Source of the DNA: Streptomyces camponoticapitis
Lineage (GTDB): Bacteria > Actinomycetota > Actinomycetes > Streptomycetales > Streptomycetaceae
Length of the DNA: 64,000 bases
Assembly: GCF_014646115.1 (NCBI RefSeq)
Contig: NZ_BMMV01000013.1
Location: forward strand, 124,001 to 188,000
Reading direction: 5' to 3'
The position numbers and the translations under genes are program-made. Positions 25,795-33,097 of this stretch are shown piece by piece. Below the pieces are notes generated by a model that worked only from the letters and a program-made list of their open reading frames with translations, had not been told where the DNA came from and did no database searches. Numbering within the stretch: position 1 is the first letter of the stretch; each line of letters starts with the position of its first letter.

Positions 25795-26448
25795 GTGCGC
25801 GTACTCGTCGTCGAGGACGAGCAGCTGCTCGCCGATGCGGTGGCCACCGGGCTGCGCCGGGAGGCCATGGCGGTCGACGTCGTGTACGACGGCGCCGCGG
25901 CACTGGAGCGGATCGGGGTCAACGACTACGACGTCGTCGTGCTCGACCGCGACCTCCCCCTGATCCACGGTGACGACGTCTGCCGCAGGATCGTCGAGCT
26001 GGGCATGCCCACCCGGGTGCTCATGCTGACGGCCTCCGGCGATGTCAGCGACCGGGTCGAGGGCCTGGAGCTGGGCGCCGACGACTACCTTCCCAAGCCC
26101 TTCGCCTTCACCGAGCTGACCGCCCGCGTCCGGGCCCTCGGCCGCCGTACGACCGTCCCGCTGCCGCCGGTCCTGGAACGGTCGGGCATCAAGCTCGACC
26201 CGAACCGCCGCGAGGTCTTCCGGGACGGCAAGGAGATCCAGCTCGCGCCCAAGGAGTTCGCCGTCCTCGAAGTGCTGATGCGCAGCGAGGGCGCCGTGGT
26301 CTCCGCGGAGCAGCTGCTGGAGAAGGCCTGGGATGAGAACACCGACCCCTTCACCAATGTCGTGCGCGTCACGGTCATGACGCTGCGCCGCAAGCTCGGC
26401 GAGCCGCCCGTGATCGTCACCGTGCCCGGCTCCGGTTACCGGATCTGA
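25795..26448 (+). CDS. cutR: OmpR/PhoB-family response regulator CutR
   Basis: This 217-residue regulator pairs with the adjacent kinase. The receiver domain begins MRVLVVEDEQ with acidic pocket residues, phospho-acceptor Asp51 in VVLDRDLP, and the KPF lysine loop. The C-terminal winged helix (PKEFAVLEVLMR and VTVMTLRRKLGEPPVIVTVPGSGYRI) binds DNA. Identity as CutR is based on the conserved position downstream of hemH and an inositol phosphatase, and on the unusual sensor of its partner. CutRS was first described in Streptomyces lividans as repressing actinorhodin and was later tied to secretion or redox stress. The GTG start follows GAGGAAGG. Confidence 0.88.
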   Translation: MRVLVVEDEQLLADAVATGLRREAMAVDVVYDGAAALERIGVNDYDVVVLDRDLPLIHGDDVCRRIVELGMPTRVLMLTASGDVSDRVEGLELGADDYLPKPFAFTELTARVRALGRRTTVPLPPVLERSGIKLDPNRREVFRDGKEIQLAPKEFAVLEVLMRSEGAVVSAEQLLEKAWDENTDPFTNVVRVTVMTLRRKLGEPPVIVTVPGSGYRI

Positions 26449-27695
26449 TGCCCGTGGCAACCACTCCGGCGCCGCCCACGGCGCCCCCGAAACCGACCTG
26501 GGACCCCAGACGGCCCGACCAGGCGCTGCCCTGGGTCCGGCCGACGATCCGGATACGTCTGACGCTGCTGTACGGCGGGATGTTCCTGATCGCCGGGATC
26601 CTGCTGCTCTCGATCATCTATCTGCTGGCGGCGCAGGCCATCAACGAGGGCAGCGAGCTGGCCCTGAAGGTGACCGGCGTCAATGTCCAGTTGACGAGCC
26701 CCACCTGTCCCAGCCTCAATCAGGTGGTCGACAACGACCAGCTGAACAATTCACTCAAGGCGTGCATGTCGGCCCAGCGCCAGCAGGCGCTCGACGACCT
26801 GCTCACCCGCTCGCTGTTCGCGCTGACGGGGCTCTCCATCATCGCTTTCGCGTTCGGTTACGCGATGGCCGGACGGGTCCTGGCGCCGCTCGGGCGGATC
26901 ACCCGTACCGCCCGCCGCGTGGTCGGTTCCGACCTGGCCCGCCGGATCGAACTGGACGGCCCGGACGACGAGCTGAAGGAGCTCGCCGACACCTTCGACG
27001 AGATGCTGGAACGCCTGGAGCGGGCCTTCACGGCGCAGCAGCGCTTCGTCGCGAACGCCTCGCACGAGCTGCGTACGCCCCTGGCGATCAACCGCACCCT
27101 CCTGGAGGTCCAGCTCTCCGACCCGGCGGCGCCCATGGAGCTCCAGCAGCTCGGCAGGACGCTGCTGGCCACCAACGAACGCAGCGAACAGCTGGTGGAG
27201 GGCCTGCTGCTGCTCGCCCGCAGTGACAACCAGCTCATCGAGCGCAAGCCCGTCGACCTCGCCGAGGTCGCCACCCGCGCCGTCGACCAGACGCGCGGTG
27301 AGGCCGAGGCGAAGGGCGTCGAGATCCGCGGCGAGCGCGCGCCGGTGGTCGTCCAGGGCAACGGCGTCCTGCTGGAGCGGATCGCGCTCAACCTCGTACA
27401 GAACGCCGTCCGGTACAACGTCAAGGAGGAGGGCTGGGTCGAGGTCACGACCACGGTGGAGCACGGTGAGGCGGTGCTGCTGGTGTCGAACACGGGACCG
27501 GTCGTTCCCGCGTACGAGATCGACAACATCTTCGAGCCGTTCCGCCGCCTCCGTACGGAGCGGACCGGCAGCGACAAGGGCGTGGGCCTCGGCCTGTCGA
27601 TCGCCCGCTCGGTCGCGCGGGCCCACGGGGGCCGTATCATCGCGGAGCCCCGCGAGGGAGGCGGGCTCGTGATGCGTGTCACTCTGCCCGTCTGA
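26448..27695 (+). CDS. cutS: Sensor histidine kinase CutS
   Basis: This 415-residue membrane kinase has two transmembrane helices (about 37-62 and 121-142) around a short extracellular loop. That loop contains exactly two cysteines, Cys87 (SPTCPSLN) and Cys106 (KACMSAQ), which could form a disulfide and sense extracytoplasmic redox state. A HAMP domain, the H-box NASHELRTPLA with His206, and the ATP-binding N, G1 and G2 boxes (NAVRYNV, EPFRRLR, GLGLSIARSV) follow. Its ATG overlaps the cutR TGA, so the two are co-translated. Confidence 0.9.
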   Translation: MPVATTPAPPTAPPKPTWDPRRPDQALPWVRPTIRIRLTLLYGGMFLIAGILLLSIIYLLAAQAINEGSELALKVTGVNVQLTSPTCPSLNQVVDNDQLNNSLKACMSAQRQQALDDLLTRSLFALTGLSIIAFAFGYAMAGRVLAPLGRITRTARRVVGSDLARRIELDGPDDELKELADTFDEMLERLERAFTAQQRFVANASHELRTPLAINRTLLEVQLSDPAAPMELQQLGRTLLATNERSEQLVEGLLLLARSDNQLIERKPVDLAEVATRAVDQTRGEAEAKGVEIRGERAPVVVQGNGVLLERIALNLVQNAVRYNVKEEGWVEVTTTVEHGEAVLLVSNTGPVVPAYEIDNIFEPFRRLRTERTGSDKGVGLGLSIARSVARAHGGRIIAEPREGGGLVMRVTLPV

Positions 27696-27722
27696 ACTTT
27701 CGCTCCTGATCGGAGCGAAGTT
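27695..27722 (+). terminator. Hairpin terminator after cutS
   Basis: AACTTTCGCTCC pairs with GGAGCGAAGTT across a 4-5 base loop, with one bulged base. The hairpin begins at the cutS stop codon. Confidence 0.7.
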
Positions 27723-27766
27723 CGCTTTGCGCGGAATTTTCGGGACCCGTTCCCGGTTGGGCCGTG

Positions 27767-27780
27767 TGTGATCGATCACA
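27767..27780. promoter_or_regulatory. Perfect 14-bp palindrome TGTGATCGATCACA, candidate operator
   Basis: The palindrome reads identically on both strands and resembles a CRP/FNR-type site but with a 4-base spacer instead of 6. A second TGTGATCA half-site follows at 27807-27814. CAGGGGC (27779-27785) and GCCCCTG (27816-27822) could also pair as a hairpin stem. It lies in the 391-bp gap between cutS and the DUF4193 gene, which otherwise holds no gene. Which protein binds is unknown. Confidence 0.5.
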
Positions 27781-28086
27781 GGGGCGAATTCAAGCCTCGC
27801 ACTCTCTGTGATCAAGCCCCTGACGGAAAGCCGGGAAAATCCGGGTTTCCAGGGGTCGGGATCACGGGAAGTACACGGGGTGGCGCCCGTGAAGTACGAC
27901 ATTCGGACCGTGTACGGTCCGGTTCGCCACCCAAAGCCGATCACTCGGGAAGAGTCCGGTTGGGTGTCGATTGAGTAACAGACCTTGATGTGAGGCAAAA
28001 TCTCCGCCTCAGGTCGGGCACAAGTCCGGCCTCTCACGCGTTACGTGCGCTGAGACACCGATAAAACCCAGAGGGGGAGAAGCGAC

Positions 28087-28383
28087 ATGGCAACGGATTA
28101 CGACACCCCACGCAAGACCGATGACGACGTCGATTCCGACAGCCTTGAGGAACTGAAGGCCCGTCGGAACGACAAGTCGACGTCGGCGGTCGACGTGGAC
28201 GAGTTCGAGCAGGCCGAGGGACTGGAGCTGCCCGGGGCCGACCTCTCCAACGAGGAGCTGTCGGTTCGTGTACTGCCCAGGCAGGCCGACGAGTTCACCT
28301 GCATGAGCTGCTTCCTCGTCCACCACCGCAGTCAGCTGTCCCGGGAGAAGAACGGTCAGCCGATCTGCCGCGACTGCGACTGA
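28087..28383 (+). CDS. DUF4193 family zinc-ribbon protein
   Basis: This 98-residue acidic protein begins MATDYDTPRKTDDDVDSDSL. Its C-terminal half has two CxxC pairs, CMSC and CRDC, spaced to form a zinc ribbon. DUF4193 is a highly conserved, highly expressed actinobacterial family of unknown function (Rv2699c in M. tuberculosis). The ATG is preceded by GAGGGGGAGAAG. The following gene begins 13 bp later, so the two may share a transcript. Confidence 0.9.
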   Translation: MATDYDTPRKTDDDVDSDSLEELKARRNDKSTSAVDVDEFEQAEGLELPGADLSNEELSVRVLPRQADEFTCMSCFLVHHRSQLSREKNGQPICRDCD

Positions 28384-28396
28384 GGAGCGGTCGGTC

Positions 28397-29314
28397 GTGG
28401 CAGGTGACACACCGTCCAGGAAACGGCGCTTCCGGCGCGGAGACGCACCGGAGACGCACCGGAGCGGCTCGGGCCCGGCAGAAGGCACCACGCCCGCTGC
28501 CGAGCACTCCGCTCTCCTGCCCCACCCCGGCGCATCCGGCGACCACGGGCGGGGCCTCCAGGCCTCGCTCGCAGCCGCCCAGGGTGACCAGGACGGGCCC
28601 GTGACCGGGGTCCGCCGCCTGGGCAAGGTACGCCGAGGCATCCAGAAAGGCGGCGCGAGCGCCAAGGCCGGGCTCGCGCATCTCGCCGACCGGATCATCG
28701 ACAACGCGCCACGCGTTCCCGTCCGTGATCTGGCCACACTCCGCAAGCAGTTCCCGGGCCTCGGGCCCGAAGAACTCGCGGACAAACTCGTCGCGGGCGC
28801 GGCGAACAGCAGCTCCACGGTCGGCGCCGGAATCGGCGCCGTCGCGATGATGCCCGTACCGCCCGCGATGCCGGCCGAGCTGGCCGCGGAGATCACGGCG
28901 GTCGCCGCGATCGAGCTCAAGCTCATCGCCGAGCTGCACGAGGTCTACGGCCTGCGTCCGCCCGGCAATCTCAAGCAGCGCAGCACCGCGTATCTGACCG
29001 CGTGGACCGAGGAGCGCGGCGTCGACATAACGAAACCCGCGACACTCAACTCCGCGCTCACCGGCCGGATGAAGCGCGAACTGCGCCAGCAGATCATGAA
29101 GCGCACCATCCGCAGTCTGCCGAACCTGGTGCCGTTCATGATCGGAGCGGCCGTCGGCGCGATGATGAACCGGCGCGACACCCAGAAGGTCGCCGAGCGC
29201 ATCCGAAAGGACCTGCGCGCCCGCCAGATCTCCTGGGACGCCCTGCCCGCGCTGCCGCCCCTGGAGCAGCCGAAGGTGCTGCCTCCCGAGCTCCCCAAGG
29301 AACTGGGCCACTGA
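28397..29314 (+). CDS. Conserved hypothetical protein with hydrophobic core (EcsC-like?)
   Basis: This 305-residue protein has a disordered basic N-terminus (to about 95). A central Ala/Gly-rich hydrophobic stretch follows (VGAGIGAVAMMPVPPAMPAELAAEITAVAAIELKLIAELH, about 140-180), then a basic helical part and a second hydrophobic segment (LPNLVPFMIGAAVGAMMNR, about 240). It has no catalytic motif. The alternation of charged helices and small-residue membrane-associated stretches recalls EcsC proteins, but I am not certain. The GTG start has GAGGAG nine bases upstream. Confidence 0.72.
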   Translation: MAGDTPSRKRRFRRGDAPETHRSGSGPAEGTTPAAEHSALLPHPGASGDHGRGLQASLAAAQGDQDGPVTGVRRLGKVRRGIQKGGASAKAGLAHLADRIIDNAPRVPVRDLATLRKQFPGLGPEELADKLVAGAANSSSTVGAGIGAVAMMPVPPAMPAELAAEITAVAAIELKLIAELHEVYGLRPPGNLKQRSTAYLTAWTEERGVDITKPATLNSALTGRMKRELRQQIMKRTIRSLPNLVPFMIGAAVGAMMNRRDTQKVAERIRKDLRARQISWDALPALPPLEQPKVLPPELPKELGH

Positions 29315-29354
29315 CCGCGGCTTCCGGCGCCCGCCGCTCGGGCCGCCGGATCCG

Positions 29355-29843
29355 CTAGACCACGTCCCGCGTCCCGCCCTCGGCCTCCGCCTTGCGCACG
29401 GCCTCCAGCGCCGCCGCGAGCGCCCTCGGATTCCGGGTCGACACATAGACGTACGGTGTCGGGTCCGCCGTGTCGGTGATCTTGACCCGCAGTGCCGTCG
29501 GGATGTAGCTGCGCAGCAGCATGAAGGCGCGTGGATCGGCCTTGTGCATGCGCCAGGCGCGCGCCTCCTCACCGGCCAGCACCTCCGCGTCGCCCAGAGC
29601 CGCCACCGGGATCCGGGCATCGCCCACGACCAGCGAACCGGCCACCACGCGAACGCGCGCGGAGCCGTACGAACTGACCGCCAGAGCCGCCAGCAGCCCC
29701 GCCACCACCACCGCCCCCAGCATCGGCACGGTGCCCAGCGGCAGCAGGACGAGACCGCCTGAGAGAGCGACGAGAGCGGTGATCACCCACCAGGAACCCG
29801 GTGCGGTGAGACGTTCGTCGTAAGGCGCGGCTGAATGCTCCAT
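29355..29843 (-). CDS. DUF3093 family membrane protein
   Basis: This 162-residue protein has two adjacent transmembrane helices (about 20-60, WWVITALVALSGGLVLLPLG and AVVVAGLLAALAVSSYG). They are followed by a cytoplasmic beta-rich PH-like domain ending in STRNPRALAAALEAVR, the DUF3093 signature. The M. tuberculosis counterpart would be Rv2698. The ATG lacks a good Shine-Dalgarno sequence, and upstream in-frame codons do not look coding. It is divergent from the thioesterase gene. Confidence 0.85.
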   Translation of the reverse strand: MEHSAAPYDERLTAPGSWWVITALVALSGGLVLLPLGTVPMLGAVVVAGLLAALAVSSYGSARVRVVAGSLVVGDARIPVAALGDAEVLAGEEARAWRMHKADPRAFMLLRSYIPTALRVKITDTADPTPYVYVSTRNPRALAAALEAVRKAEAEGGTRDVV

Positions 29844-29901
29844 GGAGGCAAGCTTGGCACGGTGCGACCGGCGGGTAGCCGCGCGGGTAAGGTCTGCGGC
29901 T

Positions 29902-30522
29902 GTGAGTACTGTGCCCTCCGGGGGAAACCGCCCCCGTTCCGCCGCCCGGTCACCGGCCCTGACGCCTCCGGCCGACGCCATAGCGCCGGTACGGCACCCG
30001 GACGCTCCGGCCCCGGGAGAGCTGCTCGGTTCGCACTACGCGCACTGCTTCGGCTGCGGCGACGAGCAGCCCCACGGTCTCCATCTCCAGGCCAGGGCCG
30101 GCGAGGGTGTCTCGATCACCGCCGAGTTCACCGTCCGGCCCTCCCACCAGGGCGCCCCGGGCCTCGCGCACGGCGGGGTGCTCGCCACCGCGCTCGACGA
30201 GTCGCTCGGCGCGCTCAGCTGGCTGCTGCGCGTGGTCGCCGTGACCGGGAAGCTGGAGACGGACTTCGTCCGCCCCGTCCCCGTGGACTCGGTGCTCTTC
30301 CTGGCGGCCGAGGCGACCGCCGTGAGCGGCCGCAAGATCTTCTGCTCCGCGACCGGCCGGCTCGGCAGCCCGGAGGGACCCCTCGCGCTGCGCGCCGACG
30401 CCCTCTTCGTCGAGGTCAAGGTCGACCACTTCATCGACAACGGCCGCCCGGAGGAGATCCGGGCGGCGATGGCCGATCCCGACCAGGTCAGGCGCGCCCG
30501 CGCCTTCGAGGTGAACCCATGA
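29902..30522 (+). CDS. PaaI/hotdog-fold thioesterase
   Basis: This 206-residue protein has a short disordered N-terminus and then a hotdog domain. HCFGCGDEQPHGLHL is the typical start of this subfamily, and LAHGGVLATALDESLG carries the active-site helix of PaaI-type enzymes (Asp/Glu-Ser region). It likely hydrolyses an acyl-CoA, with unknown specificity. I chose GTG 29902 because AAGG lies upstream and the longer form is Arg-rich non-coding-like. The dut ATG overlaps its stop codon in ATGA. Confidence 0.83.
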   Translation: MSTVPSGGNRPRSAARSPALTPPADAIAPVRHPDAPAPGELLGSHYAHCFGCGDEQPHGLHLQARAGEGVSITAEFTVRPSHQGAPGLAHGGVLATALDESLGALSWLLRVVAVTGKLETDFVRPVPVDSVLFLAAEATAVSGRKIFCSATGRLGSPEGPLALRADALFVEVKVDHFIDNGRPEEIRAAMADPDQVRRARAFEVNP

Positions 30523-31034
30523 GCCGTAACCCCGTCGACGTGCTGATCCGCCGGACCGACCCGGAGGTGCCGCTCCCCTCGTACGCGCACCCGGGCGACG
30601 CCGGCGTCGATCTGGTGACCACCGAGGCCGCCGATCTCGCTCCGGGCGAACGCGCTGTGCTGCCCACCGGGGTTTCCCTCGCGCTGCCCGACGGGTACGC
30701 CGCCTTCGTGCACCCGCGATCCGGGCTGGCCGCCCGCTGCGGAGTGGCCTTGGTGAATGCCCCGGGGACGGTGGATGCCGGGTACCGTGGGGAGATCAAG
30801 GTGATCGTGGTCAATCTCGATCCGCGCGGGACGGTGCGGTTCGAGCGGTTCGACCGGATTGCTCAACTGGTCGTCCAGCAGGTCGAGAAGGTGCGCTTCC
30901 ACGAGGTGGCGGAGCTTCCCGGCTCGGCACGGGCCGAGGGGGGCTTCGGGTCCACCGGAGGTCATGCCGCGGTGGGCGGTTCACAGGGCGGGAATCGATA
31001 CGCGTCGGTCGTATCCGACCGGGAAGGACAGTGA
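30519..31034 (+). CDS. dut: dUTP diphosphatase
   Basis: This trimeric dUTPase hydrolyses dUTP to dUMP and keeps uracil out of DNA. The five motifs are visible: AHPGDAGVDL (1), PRSGLA (2), NAPGTVDAGYRGEI (3, with catalytic Asp), RFDRIAQLVVQ (4) and ARAEGGFGSTG (5). The 171-residue length includes about 20 extra C-terminal residues beyond motif 5. It is translationally coupled to the thioesterase gene. Confidence 0.95.
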   Translation: MSRNPVDVLIRRTDPEVPLPSYAHPGDAGVDLVTTEAADLAPGERAVLPTGVSLALPDGYAAFVHPRSGLAARCGVALVNAPGTVDAGYRGEIKVIVVNLDPRGTVRFERFDRIAQLVVQQVEKVRFHEVAELPGSARAEGGFGSTGGHAAVGGSQGGNRYASVVSDREGQ

Positions 31035-31035
31035 C

Positions 31036-31833
31036 GTGTTCGGACGTCGCAAGAAGAGCGGTACCGCCGAGGACACGGCGGGCGAGGCCGAGCAGGTCGT
31101 CGACGGCATCGACGCCGATGACACGGAGGAAGGGGCCGAGAAGCCCCGCCGGGTGAATCTTCCCCCGGCCCCCAGGCCCGACGGGCCGTGGGACATCTCC
31201 GAGGTCTCCAAGCCCGACGAGGGCCGGGTCGATCTGGGCGGCATCTTCGTGCCCGGGGTCGACGGAATGGAGCTTCGTGTAGAGGTGGCGGGCGACGCGA
31301 TCGTCGCGGCGACCGTCGTCGTACGCGACAGCGCCGTCCAGCTCCAGGCCTTCGCCGCTCCCAAGAAGGAGGGCATCTGGAGTGAGGTGCGCGAGGAGAT
31401 CGCCTCGGGCATCACACAGCAGGGCGGCATCATCGACGAGGTCGAGGGCCCGCTCGGCTGGGAGCTGCGGGCCCAGGTGCCGGTGCAGCTCCCGGACGGC
31501 ACCGGTGGCGTACAGCTCGTGCGCTTCATCGGGGTCGACGGGCCGCGCTGGTTCCTGCGCGGAGTGATCTCCGGACAGGGCGCGGTGCAGCCCGACGCCG
31601 CCGGGCTGCTGGAGCAGATCTTCCGGGACACCGTCGTCGTACGCGGCGAGGGCCCGATGGCGCCCCGCGACCCGATCGTCCTGAAGCTGCCGGACGACGC
31701 GCAGATGGTGGCCGAGGGCGTCCAGCAGGCCGAGGAGCAGGAAGGTTCCCGCTTCGCCGGTGGCATGGGACAGCTCCAGCGGGGCCCCGAGATCACCGAG
31801 GGGCGACACGCGCCGTGGGCCGTACTCCCCTGA
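31036..31833 (+). CDS. DUF3710 family protein
   Basis: This 265-residue cytoplasmic protein starts VFGRRKKSG with a disordered acidic leader. The conserved domain spans about 50-230 (GPWDISEV, VDLGGIFVPGVDGMELRVEV, GPRWFLRGVISGQGA, RDTVVVRGEGPMAPRDPI). DUF3710 lies next to dut in mycobacteria (Rv2696c) and its function is unknown. The GTG start two bases after the dut stop has AAGGAC upstream. Confidence 0.88.
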   Translation: MFGRRKKSGTAEDTAGEAEQVVDGIDADDTEEGAEKPRRVNLPPAPRPDGPWDISEVSKPDEGRVDLGGIFVPGVDGMELRVEVAGDAIVAATVVVRDSAVQLQAFAAPKKEGIWSEVREEIASGITQQGGIIDEVEGPLGWELRAQVPVQLPDGTGGVQLVRFIGVDGPRWFLRGVISGQGAVQPDAAGLLEQIFRDTVVVRGEGPMAPRDPIVLKLPDDAQMVAEGVQQAEEQEGSRFAGGMGQLQRGPEITEGRHAPWAVLP

Positions 31834-31943
31834 CGGGAGCGCGGCCCACCGCTGTTCTCGCCGGTGTCCCTGACCGTTGCCCGGTCGCGTGCACCGTGCA
31901 CATACTGACGCCCGGCAGACCGGAACAGCACGGGGGAAGACTC

Positions 31944-32696
31944 ATGACCGAGAGCGTCAGCACCGGCACGGCGGTCGTCGCCGGGACGGCGGAGCCCATG
32001 GTGCGGGTGACGGACCTGCACCGCTCGTACGGCGCCGGCGCCGCGGCGGTGCACGCGCTGCGCGGGGTGTCCTTCACCGTGCCGCGCGGGGAGTTGATCG
32101 CGCTCAAGGGCCGCTCGGGATCGGGCAAGACCACCCTGCTCAACCTGGTCGGCGGGCTGGACTCCCCGGACGAGGGCCGGATCGTCGTCGACGGCACGGA
32201 CCTCGCCACGCTCGGCGAGAGCGGTCTGCTCGCCATGCGCCGTGACCGTATCGGTTTCATCTTCCAGTCCTTCGGACTGCTTCCCGTTCTCACCGCCGCC
32301 GAGAACGTCGGGGTGCCCCTGCGGCTGCGCAGGGCGGACCCGCGCGAGCGCGAGGAGCGGGTGGCCTTGCTGCTCGCTCTCGTGGGGCTCGGCGACCACG
32401 CCGCGCAACGGCCCGGGGAGCTCTCCGGCGGCCAGCGGCAGCGCGTGGCCATCGCCCGCGCCCTCGCGAACCGGCCGGCCCTGCTGATCGCCGACGAGCC
32501 CACCGGGCAGCTCGACGCGGAGACCGGACTCGCGGTGATGGAACTGCTGCGCGCCGTCGTACGCAGCGAGGGCGTCACCGCGCTCGTCGCCACCCACGAC
32601 GCCCAGCTCCTCGGCCTCGCCGACCGCGTGCTCGAACTGGCCGACGGCCACCTCGTGGAACACGGGCCGACCCGCCAGGGCGTGTTTCAGAAGTAG
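31944..32696 (+). CDS. ABC transporter ATP-binding protein (LolD/MacB type), no adjacent permease
   Basis: This 250-residue ATPase has Walker A GRSGSGKTT (about 57), the Q-loop FIFQSFGLLP, signature LSGGQRQRVAIARAL (about 160), Walker B LLIADEPTGQLD and H-loop ATHDAQ. The profile is that of lipoprotein/macrolide-type exporters, which need an FtsX-like permease, but none is nearby. The C-terminal seven residues (RQGVFQK) and the TAG stop are encoded by the repeat element beginning at 32677. The original C-terminus was probably different or a few residues shorter. The ATG follows GGGGGAAGA. Confidence 0.88.
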   Translation: MTESVSTGTAVVAGTAEPMVRVTDLHRSYGAGAAAVHALRGVSFTVPRGELIALKGRSGSGKTTLLNLVGGLDSPDEGRIVVDGTDLATLGESGLLAMRRDRIGFIFQSFGLLPVLTAAENVGVPLRLRRADPREREERVALLLALVGLGDHAAQRPGELSGGQRQRVAIARALANRPALLIADEPTGQLDAETGLAVMELLRAVVRSEGVTALVATHDAQLLGLADRVLELADGHLVEHGPTRQGVFQK

Positions 32697-32826
32697 CGTC
32701 GTCCGCCCGCAGGGCCGGGGCCGCGCCCGCCGCGAAGCGGCTGATGGCTCGTCGGTGCGTGCGCTCGCAAGGCGAAGGGCCGGCATTGTGGACGGCCCGG
32801 CCGTACTTGGACGACTCCGACAACGC
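32677..32826 (+). repeat. MITE-like interspersed element, copy B (3' end degenerate)
   Basis: It starts AGGGCGTGTTTCAGAAGTAGCG, aligned with 9671 onward in copy A, and shares the GTCCGCCCGCAGGGC, GGTGCGT and GTACTTGGACGACTCCGACAACGC segments. About 36 additional bases are present near the middle. The right terminal repeat is not recognisable. The element overlaps the end of the ABC ATPase gene and provides its stop codon. Confidence 0.55.
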
Positions 32827-32894
32827 AGGGGGCACCTCCGTGCCCGAAGGGCTACGGGGAATGCGTGTGGGCCGGACGGGAACACGTCCTGGGG

Positions 32895-32959
32895 CCTGTC
32901 CCGCGGGATCTACGCGGATCAGCCAGGCGTTCCGGGCCCGGAGAGATCCGCGGGACAGG
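32895..32959. repeat. Long hairpin between ABC gene and kdpD
   Basis: CCTGTCCCGCGGGATCT (32895-32911) pairs with AGATCCGCGGGACAGG (32944-32959), with one unpaired base and a 32-base loop. The stem is too far from the ABC stop (198 bp) to be its simple terminator and lies 138 bp before kdpD. The rest of the 32827-33097 gap shows no gene. Confidence 0.55.
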
Positions 32960-33097
32960 GCTGGAGGCAGCCCCGTCAGAATCGTGTCAAGACGGACCCC
33001 TCCGCCGGCCCATGTCCGTTTTGGCGGCATCCTTGGCTGTAGCTTCGGACGGGAGCCGCGACGGGACGCAGCGGCCCGGTGAGAAGACAATGGGGCC

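Noticed and set aside
27767..27780. Classical CRP site
   Set aside because: Spacer is four, not six, so I list it only as an unidentified palindrome.
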